64,000 bases of DNA from Cephalopachus bancanus (taxonomy: Eukaryota; Chordata; Mammalia; Primates; Tarsiidae): NCBI GenBank assembly GCA_027257055.1, contig JAPVLO010000138.1:5952001-6016000 (forward strand). The letters are read 5' to 3'. The number at the start of each line of letters is the position of its first letter. Within the stretch, counting starts at the first letter, position 1. Below the pieces are notes generated by a model that saw only the letters and a program-made list of their open reading frames with translations, had not been told where the DNA came from and made no database searches. Positions 22,650 to 34,613 of this stretch are shown here, piece after piece. Position numbers and translations under genes: made by a program.

Positions 22650-24150
22650 CGTATCTCCATCATTAAGCAATGCATGGCTGTACAAAGCAATAGTAATTTT
22701 AAAAAGCATGGCACTGGCATAAAAAAATGGATACTTTGACCAATGAGCAGAATACAGAACATAGAACTTAACAAATGCTTCTACAGTGAATTGATTCTTG
22801 ACAAAGGTGCCAAGAATATACAACTGGAAAAAATTAGTCTCCTCAATAAATGGTGTTCAAAAATATGAAATTGTGCCCTACGTCACACATCGGCAAAAAT
22901 CAACTCAAACTGAACTAAAGTTTTAAATGTAAAACCTGAAACTTTAAAACTACTAAAATGAAATATAGAGGGAAAACTAAAAAACGTTGGTCTGGGTAAT
23001 ACTTTCCTAAATTTGACCCCCACATTGCAGGCAAATAAATCAAAAATAAATAAGATTACATCAAAATAAAAAAGCTTGTCCCACAAAGAAAACAACAGAG
23101 TGCAGGGACAACTCACAAATTAGGAGAAAATATTTTCGAACCATACCTCTCATAAGAATCTCAAACAATTCTATGGAAAGTAAGTAAATAATCCAACAAA
23201 GAAATGGGCAGCAAATTTGAGCAGATATTTCTCCAAAAAAAGACCTATGAATGGCTATCAAATACATGAAAATTTATTCTAAATCACTATTAGGGAGATG
23301 CAAATTAAACCACACTTAAATATCACCTCACTCCTGTTAGAATGGATATAATAAAAAAGACAACAGATGACATGTGTTGCTTAGGATGTGAAGAAAAGAA
23401 AACCCTTGTACACTGCTAGTGGAAATGTAAAATTAGTACAGCCATTATGGAAAACTGTATAGTGGTTCTTCAAAAAATTTGAAAGTAGAATTGCCAGATA
23501 ACCTAGCATTCTCATTTCTGGTTATTTACCCCAAATATATGAAAACAGTTTGTTGAAAAGATGCTTGCATACCCTTGTTTATTGCAGCACTATTTATAAT
23601 AACCAAGTCATGAAATCAACTTGTGTCCATTAACAAATATATTTTGAAAATGTGGTATGTATATGCACAATAAAATACCATTCATCTCTTAGAAAGGAGG
23701 AAAATGTCACTTGTGACAACATGGATGGAATTTTAGCACATTATGCTAACTGAAATTAACCAAACACTGAAAGACAAATACCACACGTTCTCAATTATTT
23801 GTGAATGTAAAACAATTGAACTTACAGAAACAAAGAGTAGAATGATGTTTACCAGAGGCGGGGGCTGGGGGCGGGGTGGGAGGATGACAACCAAAGGGTA
23901 GAAAGCCTCAATTAGATAGAAGGGATTTTTTTTTTTCATTTTGCAATCTATTTCACAGTGCAGTGAATATAGCTCATAATTGAGTACTGTCCTTTTCAAT
24001 ATCACCAAGAGAGTAAACCTCAAATATTCTTCTCAGATTTTAGGAGATGAATAAGTTAATTAGCTTGATTTAATCATTCCACATTATATTATAAATAACA
24101 CTACTTTGTATCCCATAAGTATCTACAACTATAATTTGTCAAAATTTAAT
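22650..24150 (+). mobile_element. old L1 (L1MA/L1MB-like) 3' half
   Basis: Begins within ORF2 at AGCATGGCACTGGCATAAA and runs through ORF2 C-terminal sequence to a 3' UTR that ends GTTAATTAGCTTGATTTAATC, CTTTGTATCCCATAAGTAT and a poly(A)-like tail. These 3' UTR phrases are those of L1MA/L1MB families, which were active before primate diversification. It is 5'-truncated, with frequent stops in all frames. Confidence 0.8.
23859..23880 (+). other. G-quadruplex-capable tract in an L1 3' UTR
   Basis: Four G runs (5, 5, 4 and 3 G) separated by loops of 1-2 bases. G-rich tracts in this place are a known, conserved trait of L1 3' UTRs. Confidence 0.7.
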
Positions 24151-24299
24151 TTTAAAAAGGGTTTTGGTGGTCAGGACCATTTCTCCTCCTGCATCATTGT
24201 ATTTAAATAATCATCTTCTTTGTTAAGCATTGAGCTAATAATTTTTCTGAAGATGAGGTTAGGGTAGAACCAGTTGCTTACATACAGTGACATGGCCTG

Positions 24300-24809
24300 T
24301 GGAACACCCGACTGCTCTCTCACTCACCAATGAAAGAAACCCGAGAGGCAGGGAACAGGGAGGAAAGAAGTTTATTTCTGAATCTGAAATTCAGGAAGAC
24401 AGTCAATATAGATACCAAGGCTAGCTCAGCTCCTCGGTTTTTGCAGTCTATTTATAAGCATAAGCATTGAGGTTTGCTATTGAATTAGCATCATACTATG
24501 TCATTTACAAAGCATTCTGAAAAAATTCAATTTCAGTTATTTTTCATCAATTATAACATTCATTGTCCACATCATTTTGGTGCCTATTACCAGGATCCTA
24601 TAATTTAGTTTATCAGTAACTCTAAATGCTAGCAGAAATTACTACAAAGTGGAACATATACCATTAATCAATGGGTACAAGAAAAGTTGCAGTTGCATGA
24701 TTAATATAATTATATTTCTAACTTTAACTGTTGATTACGGGGTTTAATAATAACCTATTTCACTAACTATGTGACTAAAACCATGGAGTCTGTGACTCAT
24801 TCTGTTCCA
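24300..24809 (-). mobile_element. ERV solo LTR, antisense, 510 bp
   Basis: The segment has inverted termini TGGAACA (24300-24306) and TGTTCCA (24803-24809). Read on the minus strand it begins TGGAACAG and ends GTGTTCCA, the TG...CA form of LTRs. Minus-strand TATAAATAG (24447-24457) is followed by AATAAA (24371-24376) and a short CT-rich U5, CTTCTTTCCTCC. This fits a class I LTR. The flanks do not show a clear 4-6 bp duplication, so the ends need checking. Confidence 0.6.
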
Positions 24810-24894
24810 GGTAGGTTTAAGACAATCATTATATTAAAGAGTGCGGGGATGTGCTGGGCAGTAACCCTAAATAATCCAACATTGACAGTTATAG

Positions 24895-25190
24895 CTGGGC
24901 TTGGTGGCTCAGCTTGTAATCCCATGCCTTTGGGAGACTGAGCTGAGTGGATTGCCTGAGCCCACGGGTTCGGGACCCGCCTGGGCAACTTGGCGAGACC
25001 TCATCTTTACAATAAGTCAAAAATTAGCCGGGTGTGGTAGTGCCTGTAGTTCCAGCTACTTGGAAGGCTAAGGCAGAAGAATCCCCGGAGCCCAGCAGGT
25101 CGAGGCTGTGGTGGCCAGGAGCGGCCACTGCATTCCAGTCTGGGCGACAAGAGTGAGACTCCAACTCAAAACAAAACAAAACAAAAAAAA
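24895..25190 (+). mobile_element. Alu SINE, strepsirrhine-type
   Basis: Flanked by a perfect 10-bp duplication ACAGTTATAG (24885-24894 and 25191-25200). The right arm has CCCAGCAGGTCGAGGCTG and GACTCCAACTC. The tail has begun to form AAAAC units. Confidence 0.95.
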
Positions 25191-25200
25191 ACAGTTATAG

Positions 25201-25612
25201 AGGGCTACTTCTCATCAAAAGGAATTACTGCTGTTCCATTTTGACACAAAGAAGTTGTAACTGAAGGTAATAAGTGATAAGATTTAAGAATTCAACTTAA
25301 AAATCTAAAATAATATTTATTGCACCTGTTTTTTTTTAAATTATGTATAATATAGTGTGACCAAACTTAAATGATGCATGCAGATAAGCAGTTCTTTGTT
25401 ATTAACAACTGAAATTATTTTGTCCAAATTAAAACAAATATCGTTATTCTGAAAATATGTCCTGTTTGGTGACAGAAAATCAATGTTATTGCTCTGTTTC
25501 TATTGAACAACCTGTCTTGTTTTACATCTTAAAAAATTATTCAGACTAGAAAACATAAGGTGTTAATTGTTGAATAATATCCATCTGGTGGCTCTGATTA
25601 TCCTCAGTATTA
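25201..25612. other. no gene or recognised repeat
   Basis: AT-rich single-copy-looking sequence between the Alu and the MST-type LTR. Confidence 0.45.
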
Positions 25613-25613
25613 A

Positions 25614-26010
25614 GGTATGCTGTGATTTGGAGGTGGTTTGTTTGTCTCCACCAAAATGTATGGTTGAAATTTGATCCCAATTGTGGTAGTGCTGGGAGAC
25701 AGGGTCTAGCAAAAGTGTTTGGGTTATGGAGGCAGATTCCTCATGAAGGGCTTGGTGTTATTCTTCCTTTCATGAGGCTGGATTAGTCCTCACTGAAATG
25801 ATTTAGTTCTTGCAAGAGTAGGTTGGTACAAAACCAGGATTCTCTTTGCATGTGTTCACTTCCCCTTTGACCTTGTATGCATTTTGTGATGCAGAGCAAA
25901 ATCCTCAGCCAGAACCAGTGCCATGCCTTAAGCTTCACAGACTGCAGAACCATGAGCTAAATCCGGCTCTTTACCCAATCTCAGGTATTCTTTTATGCCA
26001 ACATTAAACA
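25614..26010 (+). mobile_element. MST/THE1-type MaLR LTR
   Basis: Starts near TGCTGTGATTTGGAGGTGG and has TCTCCACCAAAATG, GGATTCCTCATGAAGGGCTTGGTG-type sequence, CAGACTGCAGAACCATGAGC and finally CAATCTCAGGTATTC. This is the block order of MSTA/MSTB LTRs (ERVL-MaLR), a primate-era family. Solo, with no internal part. Confidence 0.75.
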
Positions 26011-28130
26011 AAGACAGTTTCACCAAAAATGTTGTCACCATAGAATATTGAGATGCAGCCACTACATCTGCTTAAAGTTACAGCATATAATGGTTCTTTT
26101 TCTATTCTTACTCTTTATCTTTATGATATTCTTACTCTTGATCTTTTACTCTTTATGGTCTCCCCTTCAAATTTCTCTGGGAACTTTAAGGGGAAGAAAA
26201 TAACGCAAAATTTCCCAGGTGTACCAGTTTAAACAATATTTTTTACTATGGGGTTTAATTTGGGGATAATTTCTACTTCATCACAGATATGGGCATGTCA
26301 CCTTTAAAAAGAATAAGGTAACATTTTTCACATAAAATTCAAAATACATTTTGCTTTTATATGCAACCGAATCATTTGATCTTTTATTTGAAACTATTAG
26401 CATGTAACCATTTATACTTTTTTGAAATGTGATATATATACCCCTGTTGGTCTCTGTAATTTTGCTCCCATTCATTCTTCTCATCTTAAGAACTTGGAAA
26501 AATGTGGTTAAATGCAAAACAAACAATTTTTTAAAACTTTGGAAATTAATTTTTTAAGAACAATGTGGTGTTGGGATAGCAGTAATAGGAAGAATCAACT
26601 AGTTTTAGAGAAAAAAAGTATTCTCTTCTAAGACTCCTCATCTAATATGAAAATATTCATGTCTTAAAAATAAAACTGGAATAGAAATCAAAACAAAAAT
26701 AAGATTACATTGCATGTCCATGACATCATGCTTCTTTTTAAAAAAGATATTGTTTCCATTTCCCCCCTTTAGTTGCCCTCTAAAGGAAATAAGTGACTCC
26801 TATCTTTAAAAGGAAAAGCATGTGAATTCATATTTAATAAGCCTATAGTTCCAGTAAGAAAAAAATAAAAGCAGATAAAAGTCTAATTAAATTACATATC
26901 TTAGAGAAATTTTAAAATCTTTACTGTGTGTTAATAAAAGTCAATAATCTATTGTAAACCCTTCACATACAGCTTCTTTTTCATTTTCTGACATTTAGAA
27001 ATATATTTACATTCTTTGTTATTTTTTATTTTGTGTCATTTAATAAGCAAGGATCTTATCATAAGAAATGGCAGAAGCGGAGTCCATTTGAGTCATCAGT
27101 TAAGTAACAGGAAAAACCAATTCATCCCCAGCTGGGCCCAGTCATTTTCTAGTTGAAACATCAATGATTTTATTTGTGACTTTTACTGGACAACAGAAAC
27201 AGTAGAGATTAATCAGCTTCTCCATGGAGGTCCTTCCCAAAAAAGCTTTAAGTCTAGACAAGTGTTTCCTGGAGTATGTTTCATATAATTTTAAGTGCAG
27301 TCCTAGACTTTAAAGCGCATTACATCATTGGAAAATATGTAGTTGAAATTGCAAAATACTGATAAACAAAACTATTATCTGTCCTGCAAGTTTTCTCTAA
27401 GTCTTTCCTGTGTTGCTGAACGTTATACTATGTAATGAAAAATAATTTGAATACAGTGTTCTTTTAAAATAATATTATTGATTATGCATCCTCCCAGTTC
27501 ATTTAAGTTAGTTTATAAAACAAATTTTATTTCAAGGCTACCAGTAAAGATATTACTTATTTGATAGAAAAGAACCTATTCCTTTCAGGGGTTTTTAGCA
27601 ACTGAATGACAAGATAGCTAAGAAAGTTTAGCAGCTTCTAAATTTCGCTAAGGTAGACATGCTGTTTAGGGCTGTCTGGAGGTCAGAAACCACACATGCT
27701 GGTAAGAAAGAATTGGGGGCCATTAGCTTACAGAAGGATATTAAATACAGGAAAAAATATTAAACAGTAGGATTGGAGAACAAGACCAAAAAAAGAGAAG
27801 AAGGTTTTGAGACTAGAAAAACTGGCAAACCAATATTTGAGAAACACATGAAGAGGATGTCAAAAGCAAAAGTGAAAAGGCATGAGTGATACTGGGAGAG
27901 GGGAAGGGTAAACAAAATGTTAGGAAAAGGTAATTCATATTGTATTCCAGGTAACAGCTTGATATGCTCACATACAGGGAGAAGATGCTAAAAAGAATGG
28001 AAGTAAATATTTAGAGACATAGCACTGAATTATAATAATTTTTTTCTTATGTATTTTGGTAATTTTTCTAGGGTTTTTCTTAATTGTCAAAAAAAATCAG
28101 CCTAAATAACATATATTTTCTTGTTTAAAT
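26011..28130. other. no gene or recognised repeat
   Basis: Over 2 kb of AT-rich, stop-dense sequence with no frame above 81 codons. The conserved-looking stretch around 27050-27260 has the feel of single-copy DNA. Nothing can be named. Confidence 0.45.
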
Positions 28131-28134
28131 CACA

Positions 28135-28136
<2 letters not shown>

Positions 28137-28170
<34 letters not shown>
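28137..28170. repeat. (TG)17 microsatellite
   Basis: Perfect TG array. Confidence 0.97.
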
Positions 28171-28174
<4 letters not shown>

Positions 28175-28533
28175 AAATGCACTTGTGAGTGCATTAAACT
28201 GTTTTTACTAACTACACAAAAATCATTTTATATTATAATCAGGGTCAATTGTTATGCTGTGGTAGTTAGTAGTAAACAATGTATTCATAAAATATTAAAA
28301 GGGCTTCCAAGCACTTATACTTTATTAATTTTTTAATCATATAACTTTGAAAATGTTTACGTAATTTTAAAATAAAAAGAATATTATGAATCCACATGTA
28401 CTTATCAAATTTCAGCAATTATTGTTATATAATTTTATTTATAATATTTTAGAATATATATTTATAATATAAAATCTCTACTTAAAAAAATAGCTTCCAC
28501 ACCATGATTGCTGCTTAAAACATGACATTTTTA

Positions 28534-28823
28534 GCCAAGCACAGTGGCTCACACCTGTAATCTCAGCATTTTGTGAGACCAAGGTGACAGGATTACCTGA
28601 ACCCAGCCTGGGCAACATTGGGAGACCTCATCTTCCAATATGATAAGTAAATAAAGAAAAAAATTAGCTGGATGTGGTGGCACGCGCCTGTAGTTCCAGC
28701 TACTTGGAAGACTGAAGCAGAAGGATTGCCTGAGCCCAGCAGACTGAAGATGTGGTGGCCGTGAGTGTGCTACTGCACTCCAGCCTGGGCAACAGAGTGA
28801 GACTCCAACTCAAAAAAAAAAAA
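28534..28823 (+). mobile_element. Alu SINE, strepsirrhine-type
   Basis: Flanked by a perfect 12-bp duplication ATGACATTTTTA (28522-28533 and 28824-28835). The right arm has CCCAGCAGACTGAAG and GACTCCAACTC. The left arm has lost a short stretch between the CCTGAACCC and AGCCTGGG blocks. Confidence 0.95.
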
Positions 28824-29189
28824 ATGACATTTTTAAAGCAGATTATGCACTAATTAGATATTTGACATAAGATGTCAGAAATTCCAGCTATATATTTTCA
28901 ACATTTATTTGAAGTACCGAGAATGGTAATAGAAACCAAGTTCTGTGTACTAGGCTTGTTACTGTGGTATCATTTTTTCCAGACCCTCTCAGCTGAAAGA
29001 GTTAAGAAATACATGTATATATATTAAGTTTCATGTTTACATATCAATAAATATTTCTATATGGAACTGTCTGCATCTTTATTAAGCTACACATGAGTTC
29101 ATACAGATATCTCCAGCTCTAACCATTGCCACATGGCTCATTCTAACCTCTCCTTACTTATGGGTAAACGCTCAGATCAACAATGAGAA

Positions 29190-29630
29190 ACTGACAGATC
29201 TTTTGTCTATTTTTAAGTTGAATTGTTTTCTTATTGTTGATTCTTTGAATTGTTGAGAAAAATGCCTAGAAAGTTTAGTTTTGTATTTAAGCATATAAAT
29301 TAATTTTTGTTAGAATGTATATTATGTATTTAATTTCTTTCTTTTTTTGCATATGAATGTCAAATTGTTCCAGCATCATTTGTTGAAAAGATTATCCTTT
29401 CCCCCTGAATTGTCTTTGAGTCTTTGCCAAGGACCAGTTGACTATATTTGTGTAGGTCTATTTTGGGGCTGTATATTTTGTTCCTTTTGATCTATGTGTT
29501 GACTCTTTCACAAACACTGTGCTGCCAAGATTGCCATAGCTTTAGAGTAAAATTTCAGATTGGGTAGTATGAACTCTCCAACTTGTCTTCTTCAGTATTG
29601 CATTGGCTCTTCTAAGTCTTTTAGAAAAAA
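29190..29630 (-). mobile_element. old L1 ORF2 fragment, antisense
   Basis: Plus-strand TTCCAGCATCATTTGTTGAAAAGA, TCTATGTGTTGACTC and CTGTGCTGCCAAGATTGCC-type phrases are the complement of L1 ORF2 C-terminal sequence. Truncated on both sides. Confidence 0.7.
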
Positions 29631-29639
29631 GCTTGGGTG

Positions 29640-30096
29640 ATGCACTGGGGTGATATTGGGGCTCTCCATACATTAGCAAGAAATGTAAAGTGACCTCAGG
29701 ATTAATCCACCCATGATCTACACTTTCAAACAGGACTCCAAGTACTTAGGTCACCTCATGGTACTTGAGGAGATAGAAAAAGACATAACTCTAACCTAAC
29801 CGTTTTGAATGTAACTTATGCTCAAAGTCTCATTGCAATTAAGAAAAGAATGCCCAGGTACTTCTAATGTCTAACTATGGTTTGGAGAAATTGCTTTGCC
29901 AAAGATAAGCAAATAAAAGAATACAAAAAGTCTGAAATGAGAAGTTTAAACTTTAAAATGAAGAAAACCCTCATAAAATAATTCATTAATAACAAGAGAT
30001 GTTACACAACAAGTGCAAAAAAAAAATCCAGTAAATATACTTTATTTGGATTTTTACCTAAGAAGGGATAATATCAAAATTGTTTTTTAAAGACCA
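29640..30096. other. no gene or recognised repeat
   Basis: Nothing recognised. Confidence 0.4.
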
Positions 30097-30240
30097 GTTC
30101 AGGGGGTGGGATTGGCAGTTAAGAGAAATTGCCAGGGGAGGGAGGGGCACACCTCATCAACAAAGGTAACTGCATAATGAACATTTGTATATCTAACCCT
30201 GAATTGTACCCCACATCTTTAAAATAAAATTTAAAAAAGA
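30097..30240 (+). mobile_element. severely truncated young L1 3' UTR
   Basis: About 145 bp beginning GGTGGGATTGGCAGTTAAGAG and ending at an AAATAAAATTTAAAAA tail. It matches the 3' UTRs of the L1s at 6405-9100 and 58217-59198, so the three belong to related lineage-specific L1 families. The tail carries a GAGAGAG extension. Confidence 0.8.
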
Positions 30241-32175
30241 GAGAGAAAAACTAGCATACCCCAAAGGTCAAATAGCACCTTTCATCCAGTCTTACAAAAA
30301 AAAAAAAAAGACGATTTCAGCATGAACACTGAAAAAATCAAAACACCTCTAAATATCAGGACAGCTTCTCCTGGCTCATACTTGCTTTGCATGAAGTCCA
30401 ACCCTCTCTTTCATCGCAAATGAGAGTGAGAATTCGAATTCTTTCCAACTATTTAAAGAACTATTTAAAGAAGTGATATTACCAGTAAATCAATTGTCTG
30501 TCAATGCTAAACCAAATAGAGATTCTCTTGAAATCTGATCTTACATATTCCTGATCTTTAAAATGATTTTTCTAAGTACTTTAGGTTTAATTTTTCAAAG
30601 ACCAGAACTGATGGATCTATTTTGTGTTTACCAAACTTCTTTTCATCAGATAAGAACTTAAAAGGAATTTCTGTCAAAGGGAAAAAAAATGATTTACTTC
30701 ATTTGATGTGACTGTTATATCCATCATAAAATTAGCTTGCAGTAATTCTGCTCTTAAAAGCATCTTCTAAAAGAATCTTGATAAGTTGACAAGGCTATTT
30801 TTGAAGTTTTGTTTTTTTAAGAATTACACTGATTTGCTAGTTTTCCTCTGAAATGCTCAGGCAATTTAAAAAGAAAGAGAAGTACTTAATGATAAATTCA
30901 ATTTGTGTGGGAATGAATAATACTCTAATTTTGAATAGATAAAACTAGACTTCCAGTTGTTAGAACTTTAGCTGATACTAAATATAAATCTAAATTTCTG
31001 ATATTGTTATTACAGAAAAACATGGCATCAATAAGGGAATAAGGGAATGTTTTTAGGCATACTAGAAAATACATGATATTAAATTGGTAAACCAGAAGTT
31101 ATTAAGCACCTACCACATGAAAATTATTGTGTCCAATATAGAGATTACAATAAAATAATGAATGTTCACAAAAATCTTTCAATCAAGTCTATACAGAGAA
31201 GAAAATTTTGCTTGTGATAAATTACTATATAACTTATATCACTATGAAAAGTATATATATAGACATTTTTTTTCCTAGAAAAGATCTTTCCGACTCCACA
31301 ATTTAATGATAGCAAATAGGATCTATGAGCTCCCTAAAGTCAATTAAAACTATTACTTGAATACCTACAGTGGGAAACATTAGATGCCCTGCCCTCAAAA
31401 GGTTCAAGCGTTAAATAGTGAGGCTAGGAAATGTTGGCTTAAGTTCTACGGGTGAAGAGTCTCACTCCAGGCCTACATGCTCTGTGAAGCAATTATAAAG
31501 GCTTCCCCTGACAGACCTCATGGGGGAAATGTTTCCTCCTACACACCAGATGTGGTGCACAGCCAATGCATTGTGGTCTCTGAAGGGGGTTTCATTCAAG
31601 AACACAGACTCTTCTGGCTAGGAGATGTCCTTCTGCCTTCCTGAATTTCCAGTTCATGTGCTTTCACTGAAATGCATTTTTATTGAGGCCTTCAGTAGAT
31701 GCCACCCTCAGGAGCCTCTGGCGAGATTGCCTTACACATGAGAGAAAAGATGGGGAAACTTGAGGATACTTTTTCTCCAGTCTTACTCAGTTCTTTCCCA
31801 CGGCTAGCCGTTTTTCCTTTGCCTCTCCCCTGCACCCCCGAAGCCCATAAAACTCCGAGATCTTTTTGCCTTGGGGATCTGCTCTGTGATTACCCCCCCC
31901 CCCCATGGCATCTCTTTTGTCTGTACTTCCCAGCTTTAGCGCATCACAGTAAGTGTTGAAAGGCTTGACTGTTACTTTCATTTTGGCTTGCTGTCTTAAG
32001 CAGGTACTCTGACACCCAGAAGATCAGTTTTTGTTTTTCCGTGTTCAGCTGAGCTTCTGACACAGGGAAGAGCTTCCATAAAAAAATATCTCAGTGTAAC
32101 AAGAAGTGTCAGGGAAGATGTCACAAATGGGAAGAGAGTGGCATATGAGGGATACTTATGAGAGGGGGACCCCCC
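30241..32175. other. no gene; one GC-richer block
   Basis: 30241-31480 is AT-rich. 31480-32175 is GC-richer, with an 86-codon plus-strand frame (31699-31959, rich in Pro, Ser and Leu, without a domain). It could be an undiagnosed LTR, because CCCATAAAACTCC resembles a retroviral TATA region at 31846. A C12 run lies at 31893-31904. I do not call a gene. Confidence 0.3.
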
Positions 32176-32177
32176 CA

Positions 32178-32540
32178 GCATAATTTATTTATTAAAAAAT
32201 TGTGTATTTATTCTTACATGTTTAAACATCAGCCGCCTTCAAAGTACTCTTCCACTGCTCAAAACAGTTTTTGAACTGGTCAGTTTTGGTACCTTTGAGT
32301 ACTTTTGTCTTTTGTTTCAGGGCTTCCACATTAGTGAAACGTTTCCCTTTGAGGACTTTTTTCACCCGGGGAAAGAAACCAAGAAACGTTTTTTGCGATG
32401 AGATCAGGTGAATAGGGAGTGTGGGGGAACAGGGGCCAGCACTTCGGTCAAAAAATGCTGACCACACTGTGTGACGTGGGTAGGTGCGCTTGTAAATCAC
32501 CCATCATGAAATGGGCAAACGCATTGAAAGAATCACCAAA
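32178..32540 (-). pseudogene. mariner-type transposase C-terminus
   Basis: The minus-strand frame at 32222-32500 (92 codons, no internal stop) contains CSPTLPIHLISSQ, FLGFFPRVKKVLKGKRF and FKNCFEQWKSTLK. Those are diverged forms of the SPDLAP, FLFPKLKK.L.G.RF and F..CFEQWKKR blocks at the C-terminus of mariner transposases, after the last catalytic Asp. Only the last quarter of a roughly 345-residue protein is present. A downstream AATAAA-rich segment (about 32185-32215) matches the AT-rich mariner 3' end. The right edge meets an A22 run at 32538-32559. Confidence 0.65.
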
Positions 32541-32559
32541 AAAAAAAAAAAAAAAAAAT
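32538..32559. repeat. A22 homopolymer
   Basis: Uninterrupted run of A, next to the mariner remnant. Confidence 0.95.
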
Positions 32560-34070
32560 CAATAAAAAATTCACTGAAGCTGAATGCAGCCTCTCACAAC
32601 AATGCTAGCTGGTATGCTGATGCTGATGGATTCCTAGAACACTTAGCAGGGGAAATTCGTTCTACAAAGCACCGGCACTCCACAAAATAATTCTGGTTAT
32701 TTTTGCTCGCCCTGTTCCCCAGGATGTAGGTCATAAGCAAAAGACATGAACTAAAGTTCAGAGGTCCTAAGAGGCATTACGAAGATAGTGAAGATGATGA
32801 CCTTCAATTGCGATTGCAGAAACAAAATTTGCCTGATATCTAAATGGAAGCATTTTATAATCAAGCTAGAATTCAATGAAATAAAATTGGTTTTTATCTT
32901 CTACAAACAATGAGAGAGTTATTTGTGCAGAAGAGTAATGTCATAAAACTTGTGTTTTATCTGGCTATCTGGACACCATAACCAAACATTGATTGGTATA
33001 TGATTTTGAAACATATTGTGCAATATATGGGCATGTTTTTGAATAACTCATAACCAAGGGGATAATGTGTGTTTAAGCAAAGGTTAAGAATTATTCTGCA
33101 ATGCGACTTAATAGAGAAGCGTTAACAATACTATGGGGAGATAAATGAATAATTGACTAACTCAGGAGGCATGATGGAAGATCTCTTACAGCAAGTGATG
33201 CATGAGCTGAATCTTTAAAGTTTGTAGGATTATGAGAAAAAAGAGAGTACCTATGAAAAAAATCCCATAAACCACAAAACCTGTGTTATACTTCAGATAG
33301 TCTCTTAACTCTACTTTATCCGCTGGAAGTTGTGAATAATTACGTTTGTTCTGCAAAGCTATTCAATTTAAATGGCTATTTTTGCCAACCAATGAATGTG
33401 GTTCTAAATCAACAACAAACAAATTGACTATTAAAAATGAATCTTTGTATTTATAAATTTCAGGTTAGTACTTTCAGAAAGTATAAATGATACTTTGTAA
33501 CTTCACCAAACTTATCTCCAGTTTAATTTTCTACCAGACTTTCAATAGGCACATTTCATTTTGATCATGTCAGGTTACAACCGAAACTTCTCATCTTAAA
33601 CAATCTGGAGTAGTGATGCTTCATTCAAAGTGTTTAAAAAGCAAGACATAGTTTAAAAATTATACTTAGGCATTATTATAAACATTGCATTTAATATAAA
33701 CTATGTACATAGATATTCATTTGCCAAACTTTTGCTGTAGGATCAGTGTCTTTTTCTTTGTGTGTGGTATTGCTGCTTACAGTTTAATATTGCCTTACTT
33801 CTAAATTTTTATTGTAATCTAGATTTTCCAATCCAAAGACAATTTTCCAAATTCATTCTAGGCGTTTATGATTAACTTTCTGATATGAGATTACTGTACT
33901 CGCACATCTCATTTAACAATACATTTTTAAATGACTCACTTTTGTCAAGAATTTACAAATCATTTATTTATAATAAAAAACTATTTTGAACTCATGTAGT
34001 TGAATGATGTATATTTAAATTAATTACATAATCACCATAGTAATTTCAAGTGTTATAAGAACAATCACAA
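32560..34070. other. no gene or recognised repeat
   Basis: 32560-32760 is balanced in composition and could belong with the mariner remnant. The rest is AT-rich with no frame of interest. Confidence 0.4.
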
Positions 34071-34082
34071 AGAAAGCCAACT

Positions 34083-34387
34083 GGCTGGGTGCAATGGCTC
34101 AGCCTGTAATCCCAGCACTTGGGAGGCCGAGGCCTGAGACCACGGGGGGTTCAGGACCAGCCTGGGCTACTTGGTGAGACCTCATCTCTACAATAAATCA
34201 CGAAAACTAGCCTGGCGTGGTGGCGTGTGTCTGTAGATCCAGCTACTTGGAAGGGTGAGGCGGAAGAATGACCTAAGCCCAGCAGGTTGAGGTTGTGGTG
34301 GCCGTGAGTGTGCCACTGTACTCCAGCCTGGGCGACAAAAGTGAGACTCCAACTCAAAAAAAAAAAAAGAAAAAGAAAAAAAAAAAA
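34083..34387 (+). mobile_element. Alu SINE, strepsirrhine-type
   Basis: Dimeric Alu with the GACTCCAACTC end and an A tail interrupted by G. It is flanked by GAAAGCCAACT (34072-34082) and GAAAACCAACT (34388-34398), an 11-bp duplication with one mismatch. Confidence 0.93.
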
Positions 34388-34398
34388 GAAAACCAACT

Positions 34399-34602
34399 CC
34401 TTTAAAAAAAATTTTTTATTTTAAAGATGTGAGGTACAATTCAGGGTTAGATATACAAGTGGTCATCGTACAGGTAAAGTTTGGCTTCCCTTTGGTCTCC
34501 ATTTTGCCTGGTTTGAGATCAGGTGTGCTTATTGATGGTTTCTTTCTACTAATCCCTTTCTTATAGTATTGTGTTAAATGTTCAGGGCCCACTTATGAGT
34601 GA
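34399..34602 (-). mobile_element. truncated young L1 3' UTR, antisense
   Basis: Minus strand: CTCACTCATAAGTGGGCCCTGAAC followed by L1 3' UTR, CTAACCCTGAATTGTACC and a TTTAAAATAAAAAA-type tail (tail at the left end on the plus strand). The right flank is GAAAACCAACT at 34603-34613, the third copy of the 11-mer bounding the neighbouring Alu. Confidence 0.8.
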
Positions 34603-34613
34603 GAAAACCAACT

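Noticed and set aside
25800..25830. MADE1/mariner-like GTAGGTTGGTACAAAA
   Set aside because: Only a dozen bases match and they lie within the MST-type LTR; no inverted repeat follows.
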